Shown here: piece by piece, positions 16,535-25,975 of the stretch
Numbering within the stretch: the first letter of the stretch is position 1
Layout: the number at the start of each line of letters is the position of its first letter
Source: Sphingobacterium nematocida
Lineage (GTDB): Bacteria; Bacteroidota; Bacteroidia; Sphingobacteriales; Sphingobacteriaceae
Direction: 5' to 3'
DNA: 64,000 nucleotides
Assembly (NCBI RefSeq): GCF_900168125.1
Contig: NZ_FUZF01000021.1
Coordinates: 1-64,000 of the forward strand
Notes under the pieces: generated by a model
What the model was told of the DNA's origin: nothing
Databases searched by the model: none
The model's input: the letters and a program-made list of their open reading frames with translations, nothing else
Translations under genes and position numbers: made by a program

Positions 16535-17698
16535 ATGTCAGAATGGATTACAAGAACATTAGCGGAGCAGATTAGGAAGAGAATAAATCAATACCCTATT
16601 CTAGCAGTAACAGGCCCTAGACAATCGGGAAAAACTACTTTGCTCAAGGTTCTTTTCCCTGATTATACATATGTATCTCTTGAAAACCCGGACAATCGTT
16701 CGTTTGCGACAGAAGACCCCAATGGCTTTCTCAAGCAATATTCAGGGCAGGTAATTTTAGACGAAGTACAGCGGGCACCTGAATTGTTTTCCTATTTGCA
16801 GACAGTTGTAGATGAATCTGGCGAGATGGGGCAATATATTCTCTCTGGTTCTCAAAACTTTCATCTACTCAAACATATTACGCAATCCTTGGCCGGAAGA
16901 GTAGCTCTATTTCGCTTATTACCCTTAGATACCCAAGAATTAGAACAGGCTGGGAAATTGCCCAGCAACTATCTAGAAGCTTGTATAAAGGGAGGCTACC
17001 CCGCTATCTATCATCGAGGCATTAATCCAACAGATTTTTACGCCAACTATATCCGTACCTATATCGAAAAAGACGTCACCGAACTGATCAATATTCGGGA
17101 CTTAAATAGTTTTAGAACATTTTTAGGCTTGTGTGCGGCACGCGCTGGACAATTATTAAATCTTACAGCCATGGCCAATGAGTGCAATATTTCGCAGCCT
17201 ACTGCAAAATCCTGGTTGTCCATTTTAGAAAGCAGTTATGTTGTTTTTCAGCTCTATCCCTATCATGAGAATTTTAATAAACGTTTGGTAAAAACTCCTA
17301 AACTATATTTTTATGACACCGGCCTACTGACTCATTTGCTCCAAATTAGAGAGCAGGAGGAATTGGCAACGAATAGATTCAAAGGCAATATCTTTGAAAA
17401 TTTTGTAATTGCAAATTTTCAAAAGTTTAATGAAAATAGCTATCAGCATCTTCAATATTATTTCTGGCAAGATCATAATGGAATCGAGCTTGATCTCTTG
17501 CTCAAGAACGCAAATGGATTTGAAGTGTATGAGGTAAAATCTACGCAAACATTAAGCGCTCCGTTATTTAAAAACTTAAAGCATTTCGCAGAATTGGCCC
17601 ACCCTCAAAGAGTAATACCTCATTTAGTCTACGGTGGTGAAGAAAGCCTAATACGTAGCGGTGTACAGGTATTACCCTGGAAACTGACGGTAAAGTAA
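16535..17698 (+). CDS. AAA_14/DUF4143 family ATPase
   Basis: A 387-residue ATPase. Walker A is GPRQSGKTTL (about residue 28) and Walker B is VILDEVQRAP (about 76). A DUF4143 C-terminal half contains LYFYDTGLLTHLL and a PD-(D/E)XK-like trio in NGIELDLLLKNANGFEVYEV followed by KST. Family members are widespread in accessory DNA and their role is not well known. I chose the ATG at 16535 because GGAGG stands 5-6 nt before it, an unusual true Shine-Dalgarno for this phylum. The upstream tandem repeats suggest dedicated control. Confidence 0.9.
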   Translation: MSEWITRTLAEQIRKRINQYPILAVTGPRQSGKTTLLKVLFPDYTYVSLENPDNRSFATEDPNGFLKQYSGQVILDEVQRAPELFSYLQTVVDESGEMGQYILSGSQNFHLLKHITQSLAGRVALFRLLPLDTQELEQAGKLPSNYLEACIKGGYPAIYHRGINPTDFYANYIRTYIEKDVTELINIRDLNSFRTFLGLCAARAGQLLNLTAMANECNISQPTAKSWLSILESSYVVFQLYPYHENFNKRLVKTPKLYFYDTGLLTHLLQIREQEELATNRFKGNIFENFVIANFQKFNENSYQHLQYYFWQDHNGIELDLLLKNANGFEVYEVKSTQTLSAPLFKNLKHFAELAHPQRVIPHLVYGGEESLIRSGVQVLPWKLTVK

Positions 17699-17750
17699 TT
17701 GAGCCCTCCCTGAGAGACCTCGGTAAAAAATGGTTTGCGTTTTCTAGAAT

Positions 17751-17891
17751 TGATCCCCCTCGCGCGAGCGTCCTCGCTCGTGTGTTCACTATTAAAAGTA
17801 AGTATCTCCGCTAGCCAACTTCAGAAGAGGGCCAAAAGAGAATAAAAAGCAAGGGAAAATCATAAGCGATGGCGAGCGCCCCCATGATAGT
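17751..17891 (+). repeat. Dispersed repeat R2, copy b
   Basis: It begins with CTCGCGCGAGCGTCCTCGCT and contains CACTATTAAAAG, CGCTAGCCAACT, CAGAAGA, GCCAAAAGAG, ATAAAAAG and GCGAGCGCCC in the same order as copy a (4274-4410). It follows the ATPase stop by 52 bp. The rest of the 17699-18034 gap holds nothing I recognise. Confidence 0.7.
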
Positions 17892-18034
17892 TTATAGTTA
17901 AACTTGCACTACCGTATTGCAAAATAAATTTTTCATGCAAAAAAGTACACTCATTCTGTACAATAGATAAAAAATAAAGGAATACGTCACAGCATCCCTT
18001 TAACCTGTCATTACTCAAAATAAAATTAGTAAGC

Positions 18035-18568
18035 CTAGTATCTCCATGTTTCCTTCTTTAATTCAAACCAGTCTGTCAAATCTCCTTCATAATCAAATGT
18101 TTCTTTGAAATCAAATCCAAGCTTGGACAAAACTCTTTTGGAATTCACATTCTTGGGATCGGTAATTGCAAACATGGAACAAATGTCCAGATTTTTGAAA
18201 CCGTAATTTAAAATGGCAATGGAAGATTCCGTGGCATACCCCTTGCCCCAATGCTGTCTCTTAAACCTGTAACCCAGTTCATAAAAGTTTGTATGGTTAT
18301 TTAAGGGCTCCCTAAAATATTTTAGCCCTGACCACCCTACACATTCGTTCGTTTCCCGATCCACCACCGCCCACCTCGCTATTCCATTTTCTTTATATTG
18401 TTGCTTCAGCGTTGCGATCACGTTAGTTATTTCAGAAATTGACTTTACTGGGTTATTCTCTATGTATCGATGGACCTCAGGGTCGGAATCCATTTCAAAG
18501 AGATCATTTTCATCTATAAAATCTAGCTCTCTTAGTATTAATCGCTCTGTTTCGACAATTGGCTTCAT
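18035..18568 (-). CDS. GNAT acetyltransferase (RimJ/RimL type)
   Basis: A 177-residue GNAT with the typical opening IVETERLILREL and the acetyl-CoA-binding loop RFKRQHWGKGYATES (Q/R-x-x-G-x-G/A pattern), then NVNSKRVLSKLGF. Family members acetylate protein N-termini, antibiotics or small amines; the substrate is unknown. It is a single gene with its own promoter-like box 45 bp upstream. Confidence 0.88.
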   Translation of the reverse strand: MKPIVETERLILRELDFIDENDLFEMDSDPEVHRYIENNPVKSISEITNVIATLKQQYKENGIARWAVVDRETNECVGWSGLKYFREPLNNHTNFYELGYRFKRQHWGKGYATESSIAILNYGFKNLDICSMFAITDPKNVNSKRVLSKLGFDFKETFDYEGDLTDWFELKKETWRY

Positions 18569-18613
18569 AATCTGGTGATTTTTAATCTTATTTAAGATGT
18601 ATTTCTAAAAGAA

Positions 18614-18621
18614 CAAACTTA
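18614..18621 (-). promoter_or_regulatory. -7 promoter element of the GNAT gene
   Basis: TAAGTTTG on the minus strand, a TAnnTTTG match 46 nt before the ATG. No clear -33 element is seen. Confidence 0.4.
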
Positions 18622-18730
18622 AGCATATGAATTTGGATTATTTACGATAAAGATGACATGTTATGACTTACTATAGAAACAAACCTTATAATGATCTCCA
18701 AGCACTTACCTACAGTCAAGAGATGTAAGA

Positions 18731-18764
18731 AGACCGATCTAGATAGTCACATCTAAATCGGTCT
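18731..18764. terminator. Hairpin after the truncated susD
   Basis: AGACCGATCTAGAT pairs with ATCTAAATCGGTCT (one mismatch) around a 6 nt loop. It lies 8 nt beyond the susD stop on the minus strand and is followed by TTTT on the plus strand. Confidence 0.65.
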
Positions 18765-18771
18765 TTTGCAT

Positions 18772-19398
18772 TTAATAGCCTGGATTCTGAACCAGCAGTT
18801 TACTTTTTGAAATTTCAGCGAAAGGAATTGGATAGAGGTACATCGATTTTTTGAAAATTCGAGGCGCATTATCAAAATCTACTCTTTTGTAATAGCTCTG
18901 GTCTCCGTTATTTCCAGCAATATTCATCCCTGTAAATACCCCTCCTTGTCTACCCTCACTTGTTTCGGCGATCATCCAACGTCGCACATCAAAATAGCGC
19001 TGTCCTTCAGCAAAGAGCTCAACTCTTCTTTCCTGTTGTATGGCTTCACGCTGTTTATCTTTATTTCCCACCACAGTCGTCTTTTTTCCATTTGTATTCA
19101 TTTCGGCATAGCCGGGTACGCCCGCACGTTTACGTACGAGATCCAGGTATTTTATGATTTCTGGATCTGTGGGATCTACTTCGTTACAAGCTTCTGCATA
19201 TAAAAGATAGAAATCTGCTAACCTAAAAATTATCGAAGGCCTAAACACTGATCTTACGCCTGCCGCGACTGTGGGATGAATAGTCCTATTGTTAAATTTA
19301 TAAAGTAAGTATCCTGTTTTTGAAAATCCACCAGCGGTAGCATCTCCACTATGCGCTATTCCGCCGTAGCCTGGTCTCGGATTTGTCGAGGATAGCAC
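18772..19398 (-). pseudogene. C-terminal fragment of a SusD/RagB-family protein
   Basis: About 208 residues of a SusD C-terminal half: IIFRLADFYLLYAEACNEVD, LVRKRAGVPGY, QREAIQQERRVELFAEGQRY and FDVRRW are the characteristic motifs. The lipoprotein signal and N-terminal 300 or so residues are missing. The first codon used here is a GTG, but the frame continues upstream (LVAVPDV) to about 19415, where IS3-derived sequence begins. No SusC partner remains, so the IS insertion and a later deletion seem to have removed the upstream part of the locus. Confidence 0.88.
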
Positions 19399-19432
19399 GT
19401 CTGGAACTGCAACTAAAAATGAGAGACTTTTT

Positions 19433-19822
19433 TTATGCTGCTAATCTTTCTTTACCCAGCAGCATTTCTTCCATTTGCCTAGGTGTTTTGTAACCTAAAG
19501 CCGAATGTGTTCTTTTAGTGTTATAAAAACCTTCTATATATCCGAACACCTCTAATTTAGCCGAGTGCTGATCCATAAACCTTCTATGGTAGACCATCTC
19601 TGCCTTTAAAGATTTGAAGAAACTCTCCGCTACGGCATTATCCCAACAGTTCGCTTTCCTACTCATACTCTGGATTATGTTATTATCGCTGAGTATCGAT
19701 TTAAATTCGCCACAAGCGTACTGGATCCCTCGGTCTGAGTGAAAGATCAGTCCATTCTTGACAGCTCTGTTCCCAACAGCCATTTTCATGGCGGCTACCG
19801 ACGTGTTTTCCGCTGTCATGTC
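19433..19822 (-). pseudogene. IS3-family (IS150-like) transposase OrfB, C-terminal fragment
   Basis: The minus strand encodes DMTAENTSVAAMKMAVGNRA, LIFHSDRGIQYACGEFKSIL, NCWDNAVAESFFKSLKAEMV and FYNTKRTHSALGYKTPRQME, the second half of an rve-type IS3 integrase with the HSDRG Asp and the AESFFKSLK Glu. The part containing the first catalytic Asp and all of OrfA is missing. Upstream of about 19822 the sequence switches to IS4 DNA in the opposite orientation, so the frame that continues to 20149 there is spurious. Confidence 0.88.
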
Positions 19823-20413
19823 GGTTATGTGGATTACAGCTGGCTTGGGGATTTGGACAGCAGGGGCTGTTATTTTGTGACTAGGAGTAAGACTGGCATG
19901 AAGTATAAAGTTATCAAGTCCTATCAGAGCGAAGTACTCCTGGAAAAGGGAATTATTAAGGATGAGCTTATTGAGCTCTGCGTTCCTTCGGCAAATAAAT
20001 ACAGTGCCAAGCGGCTGCGACTGGTTCACTTCTGGGACAGCATCACAGGTCATGAATACCGCTTTCTGACCAATAATATGCAATGGAAGGCTTCCCTGGT
20101 GGCAAGTATATATAAACAACGCTGGCAGATTGAGGTCTTCTTCAAGCACCTCAAACAGCGCTTAAAGATCTCGACTTTCGTGGGTACGTCCGAAAATGCA
20201 GTAATGATCCAGATATGGACTTCGTTGATCGGGATATTGCTGCTCAAATATCTTCAAAAAAAGGCTAAATACGACTGGAACTTATCCAATCTGGTTGGAT
20301 TTATTAGAATGAACATCTTTGTCAAAATAAACATCTGGCAAGGGATAGACGATCCTTTTATTAGAGCGGCAATTAAAGCAAAAAATGGACAGTTGCAGAT
20401 GTTCTCGGGCTAA
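19823..20413 (+). pseudogene. IS4-family transposase, C-terminal fragment
   Basis: From GYVDYSWLGDLDSRGCYFVT onward this is the C-terminal half of an IS4-type (DUF4372-containing) transposase. The YREK signature Y-x2-R-x3-E-x6-K is intact in IYKQRWQIEVFFKHLKQRLK. The N-terminal half and first catalytic Asp are missing. It is joined head-on to the IS3 fragment; the plus-strand frame that runs back to 19739 is antisense IS3 sequence. The element's end probably lies within the 120 bp after the stop. Confidence 0.88.
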
Positions 20414-20619
20414 AAGGAAGGGTAGAAATAGAAAGTGAATCAAAAAAGCGCTTTTTGATAAGGGAAACACACGCCGTAAATTTATTTAGGACGTAAGTGT
20501 TACAATACTAACTTGCACTATTCCTGCAAAAAAAATTGAAAGCTAAGAAACATTTTGTAAATTCGCTCCGCTTAGCCACTATAAACAAGAGGAATAAGCC
20601 TAAACATACCATATATGAC

Positions 20620-21294
20620 ATGAAAAACATTGCCCAGAAAATCAGACCTTGGTTTAGAAAAGTAAAGGACAGCCTTTTGAAAGGGAGCTCCAACACCTAT
20701 CGTGATCCAAAAAGAACTGAAGCTGAGACCAAGCTGGATCAGTTTAGGCAAGCGGCAATCAACGCAGTGGATATGCCCAACGATTATCTGGACAGACATC
20801 TATATTGGCGAATGGATCCATTGGACAAAAAAACGCCGAAAGATCTTCCCATACAGTCATTCCCAAAAAAGGATGTGTACAAGTGCTTCGGATGGCAGCT
20901 GCACCCTTATGATATCCAAAAGCTATCGGAATATATCGATGCTAATCCAAGACTAGAACGTATACAGACTAATAGTATAATAGCTGGGGCGAGCGAGGCA
21001 GATATTCTAATCCTTACCAGTGGGTCTGGTAAATATCATATCGATAGTTTTCTATCCGATATAGATACTTCAAACAAAATCGTTATCATCGCCTCTGTGC
21101 GCGAGCTGGATAGTATCAAGCAAGATATCAACCACCGTATAGACGCCCATTTCAACAAACTGAAACCTTTTTCGATAGCCGATTTTAATACACTTATCGA
21201 TGAGGTTATCTTGACAGCGCAGGCAGAACAACCTGAAGAAAATACGTCAAAGAAAAGGTTGAAGACATCAAGAACTGATCAGATACGCTTGTAA
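20620..21294 (+). CDS. Hypothetical protein (224 residues), next to IS4 remnant
   Basis: I do not recognise this protein. The frame opens at a TTG (20536), but the ATG at 20620 (MKNIAQKIRPWFRKV) is the likely start. It is soluble, with a charged N-terminus, an alpha/beta-looking middle (ADILILTSGSGKYHID, NKIVIIASVRELDSIK) and a basic tail (SKKRLKTSRTDQ). There is no signal peptide. Its neighbours give no clue about function. Confidence 0.55.
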   Translation: MKNIAQKIRPWFRKVKDSLLKGSSNTYRDPKRTEAETKLDQFRQAAINAVDMPNDYLDRHLYWRMDPLDKKTPKDLPIQSFPKKDVYKCFGWQLHPYDIQKLSEYIDANPRLERIQTNSIIAGASEADILILTSGSGKYHIDSFLSDIDTSNKIVIIASVRELDSIKQDINHRIDAHFNKLKPFSIADFNTLIDEVILTAQAEQPEENTSKKRLKTSRTDQIRL

Positions 21295-21318
21295 AGTCGT
21301 AAAAGAGTATTTTTTTCA

Positions 21319-21326
21319 TACCTTTG
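21319..21326 (+). promoter_or_regulatory. Possible -7 element in the BCCT leader
   Basis: TACCTTTG matches TAnnTTTG and would give a leader of about 185 nt before the BCCT start at 21512. No convincing -33 element is at the right distance. Confidence 0.35.
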
Positions 21327-21511
21327 CCTCAGTGCGCAAATTGGATAATTTCTCATTTCATCCCTTTGTAGGCCCTTAATCTGTAATAAAAGCGCACGCT
21401 TTCGGTCTACTCTCGAAATCCTGGAGCAGGAAATTATTGTCAAGATAGTCAAAAAAGAAAGCCTCCTTCTGAAACAAAAGCAGACCACCAACTGTTTCTG
21501 TTTCAACACAC

Positions 21512-23530
21512 ATGATGATTAAATTTCCCAAAATAAGAACTACCCTCAGTAAAGGCGTCACGCTACCCAGCCTGATCTTCATACTAGGCATCTGTCTACT
21601 ATCCGCAGCCTTCCCTTTACTAACCGAAAATCTACTAAACACTGTCAAATCTTTCATCTTTGTCAACCTCAACTGGGTATATGTATGGGCTGTGACCATA
21701 TTCGTCATCTTTTTGATATACCTGATGTTTAGCAAATACGGCAACATTAAACTTGGCAGCAATGACAGTAAGCCTCAATACTCCTTCTTTTCCTGGGTAT
21801 CCATGCTTTTTGCAGCAGGAATGGGTATCGGTCTGATGTACTTTAGTGTCGCCGAACCAATGCAACACTATTCAGACGCTGTGTTTGATGGCAATACAGT
21901 AATCAACAAAGCCAAAAACGCACAACTCTATACCTTTTTTCATTGGGGCATACACGCCTGGGCAATATATGGTATGGTGGGATTATCACTGGCCTACTTT
22001 GCCCATCGCTACCGCTTACCTCTATCACTGCGCAGTGGATTTTACCCCTTATTGAAAGACAAAATCAGCGGTCGCTGGGGGAATGCTATTGATGTATTCG
22101 CTCTGTGCAGTACCTTTTTCGGAATCACTACTACCCTCGGCTTTGGCGTTGTACAGATCAGCTCTGGGTTACAGACCTTAGGTATCATACCAGAAAGTAG
22201 TTTTTTGTATCAGCTCATCATTGTTGCGGTCCTTGTATCATTAGCCATCTTCTCGGCCGTATCTGGCGTAGACAAGGGCGTACGGATATTAAGTAATGTC
22301 AATGTAGCTGGTGTAATACTCCTCCTGCTGGCAGTCCTCTTCTTGGGACCTACCGTATATCTCATCGGTAGCTTTACAGAGGGACTGGGTAATTATTTTA
22401 ATAATTTTTTTAATCTGACCTTCGGTACGCATGTTTACGAACAAGAGACCTTACCTTGGTTTTACAATTGGACCATATTATACTGGGCATGGTGGATCTC
22501 CTGGTCGCCTTACGTCGGACTATTTATCGCCAAAATATCCAAGGGACGCACGATACGCGAGTTTATAGCTGCTGTACTGCTCCTGCCTACCTTATTCAAC
22601 TTCATCTGGATGTCCGTCTTTGGCAATAGCGCCATGTGGATTGACATCCATATAGCCAATGGCGCTCTTAGTGAGCTCGCCACAGATCCCGATGCATTAA
22701 TGTTCCGTTTCTTTGAGTACCTACCGCTATCCACGATATTTAGCTTTCTCACTATATTGATCATCGTTATATTTTTTGTAACCTCTGCCGATTCTGGAAT
22801 TTTTGTGATGAATGGCATCGCTACAAAAAACGCCAAAATATCTCCCAAATGGCAGGTTATATTCTGGGGAGTCCTCCTAGCCACGCTAGCGCTTCTACTC
22901 TTGAATGCGGGAGGTCTACAAGCCCTGCAAAGTATGACCCTGATCACGGCACTACCTTTTTCTATTATCGTACTGCTATTCATCGTCAGTCTTGTCAAAG
23001 CGCTGGCCATAGACAGAAGCTACTACGAACGTGATTTCTCGGCCTCTACTGTGCCATGGTCTGGGGAATCTTGGAAAGAACGTCTCAAACAGATTGTCTC
23101 CTTCAAGGATAGCAAGACGGTCGACAAGTTCATACAGACGACCGTCAAGTCGGCCTTTGACGAGCTACAACAGGAGTTTCTGGCGAATGGTATCGAAGCG
23201 AAAATCAATACATTTGAAGAGCCGTTGCAGATCGAGATTGAGATCCACCACGATGTGGTCAATAACTTTGTGTATGGTGTCAAAAACCAGGCCCGCGACG
23301 TATCCGACTACCTGCTCACCGAAAACAACTTGCCCGACATACGCGAAGAAGAAAACCATTTCCCAAAATCTTACTTTGGTGATGCCCGTGAGGGGTACGA
23401 CGTACAGCTGTTTACCAAAAACGAACTAATATCCGATGTACTAAAACACTACGAGCGCTTTATAGAAATCATCGTTGAGCAACGCAATGAAATGTTTATC
23501 AGCATTAATGCAAATCGGAGGATAAAGTAG
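21512..23530 (+). CDS. BCCT-family betaine/choline/carnitine transporter
   Basis: A 672-residue transporter with about 12 membrane helices in the first 510 residues. Diagnostic BCCT motifs are MGIGLMYFSVAEPMQHY (about residue 107) and LYWAWWISWSPYVGLFIAKI followed by SKGRTIREF (about 315-350), including the Trp-rich substrate site. A cytoplasmic tail of about 160 residues (TTVKSAFDELQQEF, GVKNQARDVSDYLL) is longer than in simple BetP-type proteins and resembles the BetT-type tail that senses osmolarity. It likely imports compatible solutes; the exact solute is unknown. A second ATG three bases later is equally possible. Confidence 0.93.
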   Translation: MMIKFPKIRTTLSKGVTLPSLIFILGICLLSAAFPLLTENLLNTVKSFIFVNLNWVYVWAVTIFVIFLIYLMFSKYGNIKLGSNDSKPQYSFFSWVSMLFAAGMGIGLMYFSVAEPMQHYSDAVFDGNTVINKAKNAQLYTFFHWGIHAWAIYGMVGLSLAYFAHRYRLPLSLRSGFYPLLKDKISGRWGNAIDVFALCSTFFGITTTLGFGVVQISSGLQTLGIIPESSFLYQLIIVAVLVSLAIFSAVSGVDKGVRILSNVNVAGVILLLLAVLFLGPTVYLIGSFTEGLGNYFNNFFNLTFGTHVYEQETLPWFYNWTILYWAWWISWSPYVGLFIAKISKGRTIREFIAAVLLLPTLFNFIWMSVFGNSAMWIDIHIANGALSELATDPDALMFRFFEYLPLSTIFSFLTILIIVIFFVTSADSGIFVMNGIATKNAKISPKWQVIFWGVLLATLALLLLNAGGLQALQSMTLITALPFSIIVLLFIVSLVKALAIDRSYYERDFSASTVPWSGESWKERLKQIVSFKDSKTVDKFIQTTVKSAFDELQQEFLANGIEAKINTFEEPLQIEIEIHHDVVNNFVYGVKNQARDVSDYLLTENNLPDIREEENHFPKSYFGDAREGYDVQLFTKNELISDVLKHYERFIEIIVEQRNEMFISINANRRIK

Positions 23531-23666
23531 ATTATAGAGGTGGATAGTTACGGAAACAGTAATCGCGAGGGGCGAAATTGAAGGAATTCTTTATTTGATA
23601 GCTTAATAATTAATCCTAGTTTTGAACAAACGAAAAGTGAATATCAATCCTAAACTGAACTAAGAA

Positions 23667-25184
23667 ATGAGAAAAACCTTACTAACTGCTGCTTTGATTT
23701 TTTTTGGCACAGGTCTGTTCATGACCTCGGCACAACAAAAAAAACCTAACGTAGTGCTTATATATGTAGATGATCTGGGCTATGGCGATCTTAGCAGCTA
23801 CGGCGCGACTAAAATTAAGACCCCTAATGTGGATCGTATAGCGCAACAGGGAACGCGCTTTACCAATGCGCACAGTACCTCATCGACATGTACACCATCG
23901 AGGTTCGCCTTGATGACAGGGGTATACCCATGGCGGCAACAAGGCACAGGTGTATTGCCTGGCGATGCTAAACTTATTGTGCCGATAGACAAAGCTACCC
24001 TACCTAAAGTATTTAAGGACGCCGGTTACAGCACCGCTGTTGTGGGTAAATGGCACCTCGGTCTCGGCACACAGGTAGAAAAAAATTGGAATGCTGCGGT
24101 AAAGCCAGGCCCCAATGAAGTAGGGTTTGATTATTCATTTATATTTCCTGCCACGGCAGATCGCGTGCCCACTGTTTTCTTAGAAAACCATCATGTACTA
24201 GGGCTTGAACAGGACGATCCTATACAGGTCAATTATAAAAATAAAGTCGGCAATGATCCTACTGGCAAAGAGCACCCCGAATTGCTCAAGATGCGTTCGT
24301 CACCGGGGCAGGGGCATAACAATACAATTGTAAATGGCATAGGCCGAATTGGCTATATGGCTGGTGGCCACAAGGCGAGATGGGTTGACGAAGAAATAAC
24401 GGGAACATTTTTACATGTGGCGCAAGATTTTATCTCTAAGAATAAAGATAACCCTTTTTTCTTGATGTTTTCACTGAATGAACCACATGTACCACGCATG
24501 CCGTCTACCTATTTCAGGGGGAAAAGTGGATTGGGATACCGTGGTGATGCCATACTGCAACTGGATTGGACTGTAGGCAAAGTGTTGGATCAACTTGAGC
24601 AGTTGGGAATTGCTGATAATACCCTCGTTATCTTTAGCAGTGATAATGGACCTGTTTTGGATGATGGTTATGTGGATGGTGCTGTGACCCAACTGAATGG
24701 ACATACGCCAACCGGGCAATTACGTGGTGGCAAATACAGTATTTTCGAAGCAGGTACACGTGTGCCATTCATAGTTTCTGGCCCTGGTGTAACGAAGAAC
24801 CAAGTGTCTGATGCGTTATACTGTCAGATCGATCTTTTGGCTTCAATGGCCCAACTGCTGGGACAAAAGTCCCCTAAAACCGCAATAGACTCCGAACCAT
24901 TGGCAACCACTTTGTTGGGCAAAGACCTTAAAGGTCGCAAACACCTTGTCGAACATGGAGGGACACTCGCGATCGTGCAGGGCGACTGGAAGTATATCGC
25001 CCCGAGTAATGGCCCTGCCTATTCTAAACTAACGGATACCGAAATGGGTAATAATCCCGAGCCACAGCTTTATAACTTAAAAGAAGATATCGGCGAAAAA
25101 AACAACTTGGCTCAGACAAATCCGGAAAAAGTTAATGAATTAAAAGCGCTCCTTGAAAAGGAAAAAGCAAAAAAGGAACATTAA
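23667..25184 (+). CDS. Secreted arylsulfatase (sulfatase family S1, arylsulfatase A-like)
   Basis: A 505-residue sulfatase with a signal peptide (cleavage near MTSAQQ). The metal-binding VDDLGYGD (D35, D36) and the formylglycine motif CTPSR (C75) in TSSTCTPSRFALMTGVYPWR are intact, as is the downstream GKWHLG. It would desulfate glycans or aromatic sulfates in the periplasm, after activation by a maturase not in the window. Its last six codons (KAKKEH) lie in a palindromic terminator shared with the convergent neighbour, overlapping that gene by 4 bp. Confidence 0.93.
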   Translation: MRKTLLTAALIFFGTGLFMTSAQQKKPNVVLIYVDDLGYGDLSSYGATKIKTPNVDRIAQQGTRFTNAHSTSSTCTPSRFALMTGVYPWRQQGTGVLPGDAKLIVPIDKATLPKVFKDAGYSTAVVGKWHLGLGTQVEKNWNAAVKPGPNEVGFDYSFIFPATADRVPTVFLENHHVLGLEQDDPIQVNYKNKVGNDPTGKEHPELLKMRSSPGQGHNNTIVNGIGRIGYMAGGHKARWVDEEITGTFLHVAQDFISKNKDNPFFLMFSLNEPHVPRMPSTYFRGKSGLGYRGDAILQLDWTVGKVLDQLEQLGIADNTLVIFSSDNGPVLDDGYVDGAVTQLNGHTPTGQLRGGKYSIFEAGTRVPFIVSGPGVTKNQVSDALYCQIDLLASMAQLLGQKSPKTAIDSEPLATTLLGKDLKGRKHLVEHGGTLAIVQGDWKYIAPSNGPAYSKLTDTEMGNNPEPQLYNLKEDIGEKNNLAQTNPEKVNELKALLEKEKAKKEH

Positions 25185-25201
25185 TGTTCCTTTTTTGCTT
25201 T
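25164..25201. terminator. Perfect 38 bp palindromic terminator inside two convergent genes
   Basis: AAAGCAAAAAAGGAACATT and its exact reverse complement meet at 25182/25183. The A-rich and T-rich arms serve as T-tracts in both directions. Both stop codons lie in the centre, and both proteins therefore end in the same residues KAKKEH. Confidence 0.85.
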
Positions 25202-25819
25202 ACAGGATTTTGATTTACTATACACAATAGATTCTTCCTCTTTATCCCCCTGTTTTAGTGCTCGGCTTTGCGGATCTTTACAGTAATCGATAGTTACCTC
25301 AGAATCCAGATATTTTTTTATCATTCCAGGTATTTCCTGATATCCCCTTGTCTCACTTGTCACCTTAATAATTTTACTTTTGGACTCCTTGTCAAATAAT
25401 CTATTCAACCACCACCGCTTATCATACGTAATATACTTTGGAAGACTGTTTACATAGAATTTAAATCCATGGTGAAACTCTATAAAATCACTACTCACGA
25501 CATAATTGTAATAAATAACGGTTTCGATGGATTGCCAATCGATAAAACATTGTTTGTCGAATAAAGGCATTTCAATTGTTATCCCTCGTTCATCAGCAAA
25601 CAACTTATTTTGTCTCTCCTCCATTTTCCATTGTTGCTTTGCAGAAAGTGAAAATCCAAATAATATTCCGTAGAGAACTATCAATGGAAACAGGGTAAAC
25701 AATGAAATGGTCAACCAGCCAAAAAATCCAACTTCCCAATGTTGCTTAATGGCAAAATACGTTATAGCAAAGCCAATGATTGAAAATATGACAAGCGGTA
25801 ATATAAAATATATCCTCAT
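25181..25819 (-). CDS. Hypothetical membrane protein (212 residues, two N-terminal helices)
   Basis: Two membrane helices occupy about residues 3-22 and 31-56. A soluble cytoplasmic domain with beta-strand character follows (GITIEMPLFDKQCFIDWQSI, ETVIYYNYV), which resembles the PH-like/YcxB-type fold seen in Bacteroidota membrane proteins of unknown role. The tail is Lys-rich and ends in KAKKEH inside the shared terminator. I cannot assign a function. Confidence 0.7.
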   Translation of the reverse strand: MRIYFILPLVIFSIIGFAITYFAIKQHWEVGFFGWLTISLFTLFPLIVLYGILFGFSLSAKQQWKMEERQNKLFADERGITIEMPLFDKQCFIDWQSIETVIYYNYVVSSDFIEFHHGFKFYVNSLPKYITYDKRWWLNRLFDKESKSKIIKVTSETRGYQEIPGMIKKYLDSEVTIDYCKDPQSRALKQGDKEEESIVYSKSKSCKAKKEH

Positions 25820-25975
25820 TCAGGGCTAATTCTTAAGTTAGAAGCGTTAACAGCAAATACTATGCCTCTGATGTTGAAAAAGAACCGCTATCCCTCTAGA
25901 ACTTGCTTGCTTCATTTGCATTATTGATTATGGTTATTTAAATTGGGGTGAAATCTACTAACACACCTTAAATTT

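Noticed and set aside
17900..17935. Shared word AACTTGCACTA near 17900 and 20511 as IS4 end duplication
   Set aside because: Only about 30 loosely matching AT-rich bases are shared; without a full IS end sequence this is too weak to call.
19739..20413. A single 224-residue plus-strand gene
   Set aside because: The first 28 or so codons are antisense to the IS3 integrase; only the part from about 19823 is IS4 transposase. The same applies to the minus-strand frame running to 20149.
21512..25184. Choline-O-sulfate uptake and cleavage unit (BCCT plus sulfatase)
   Set aside because: The sulfatase has a signal peptide and arylsulfatase A-type motifs, and no choline or betaine oxidation genes are present. 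Adjacency alone is weak evidence.
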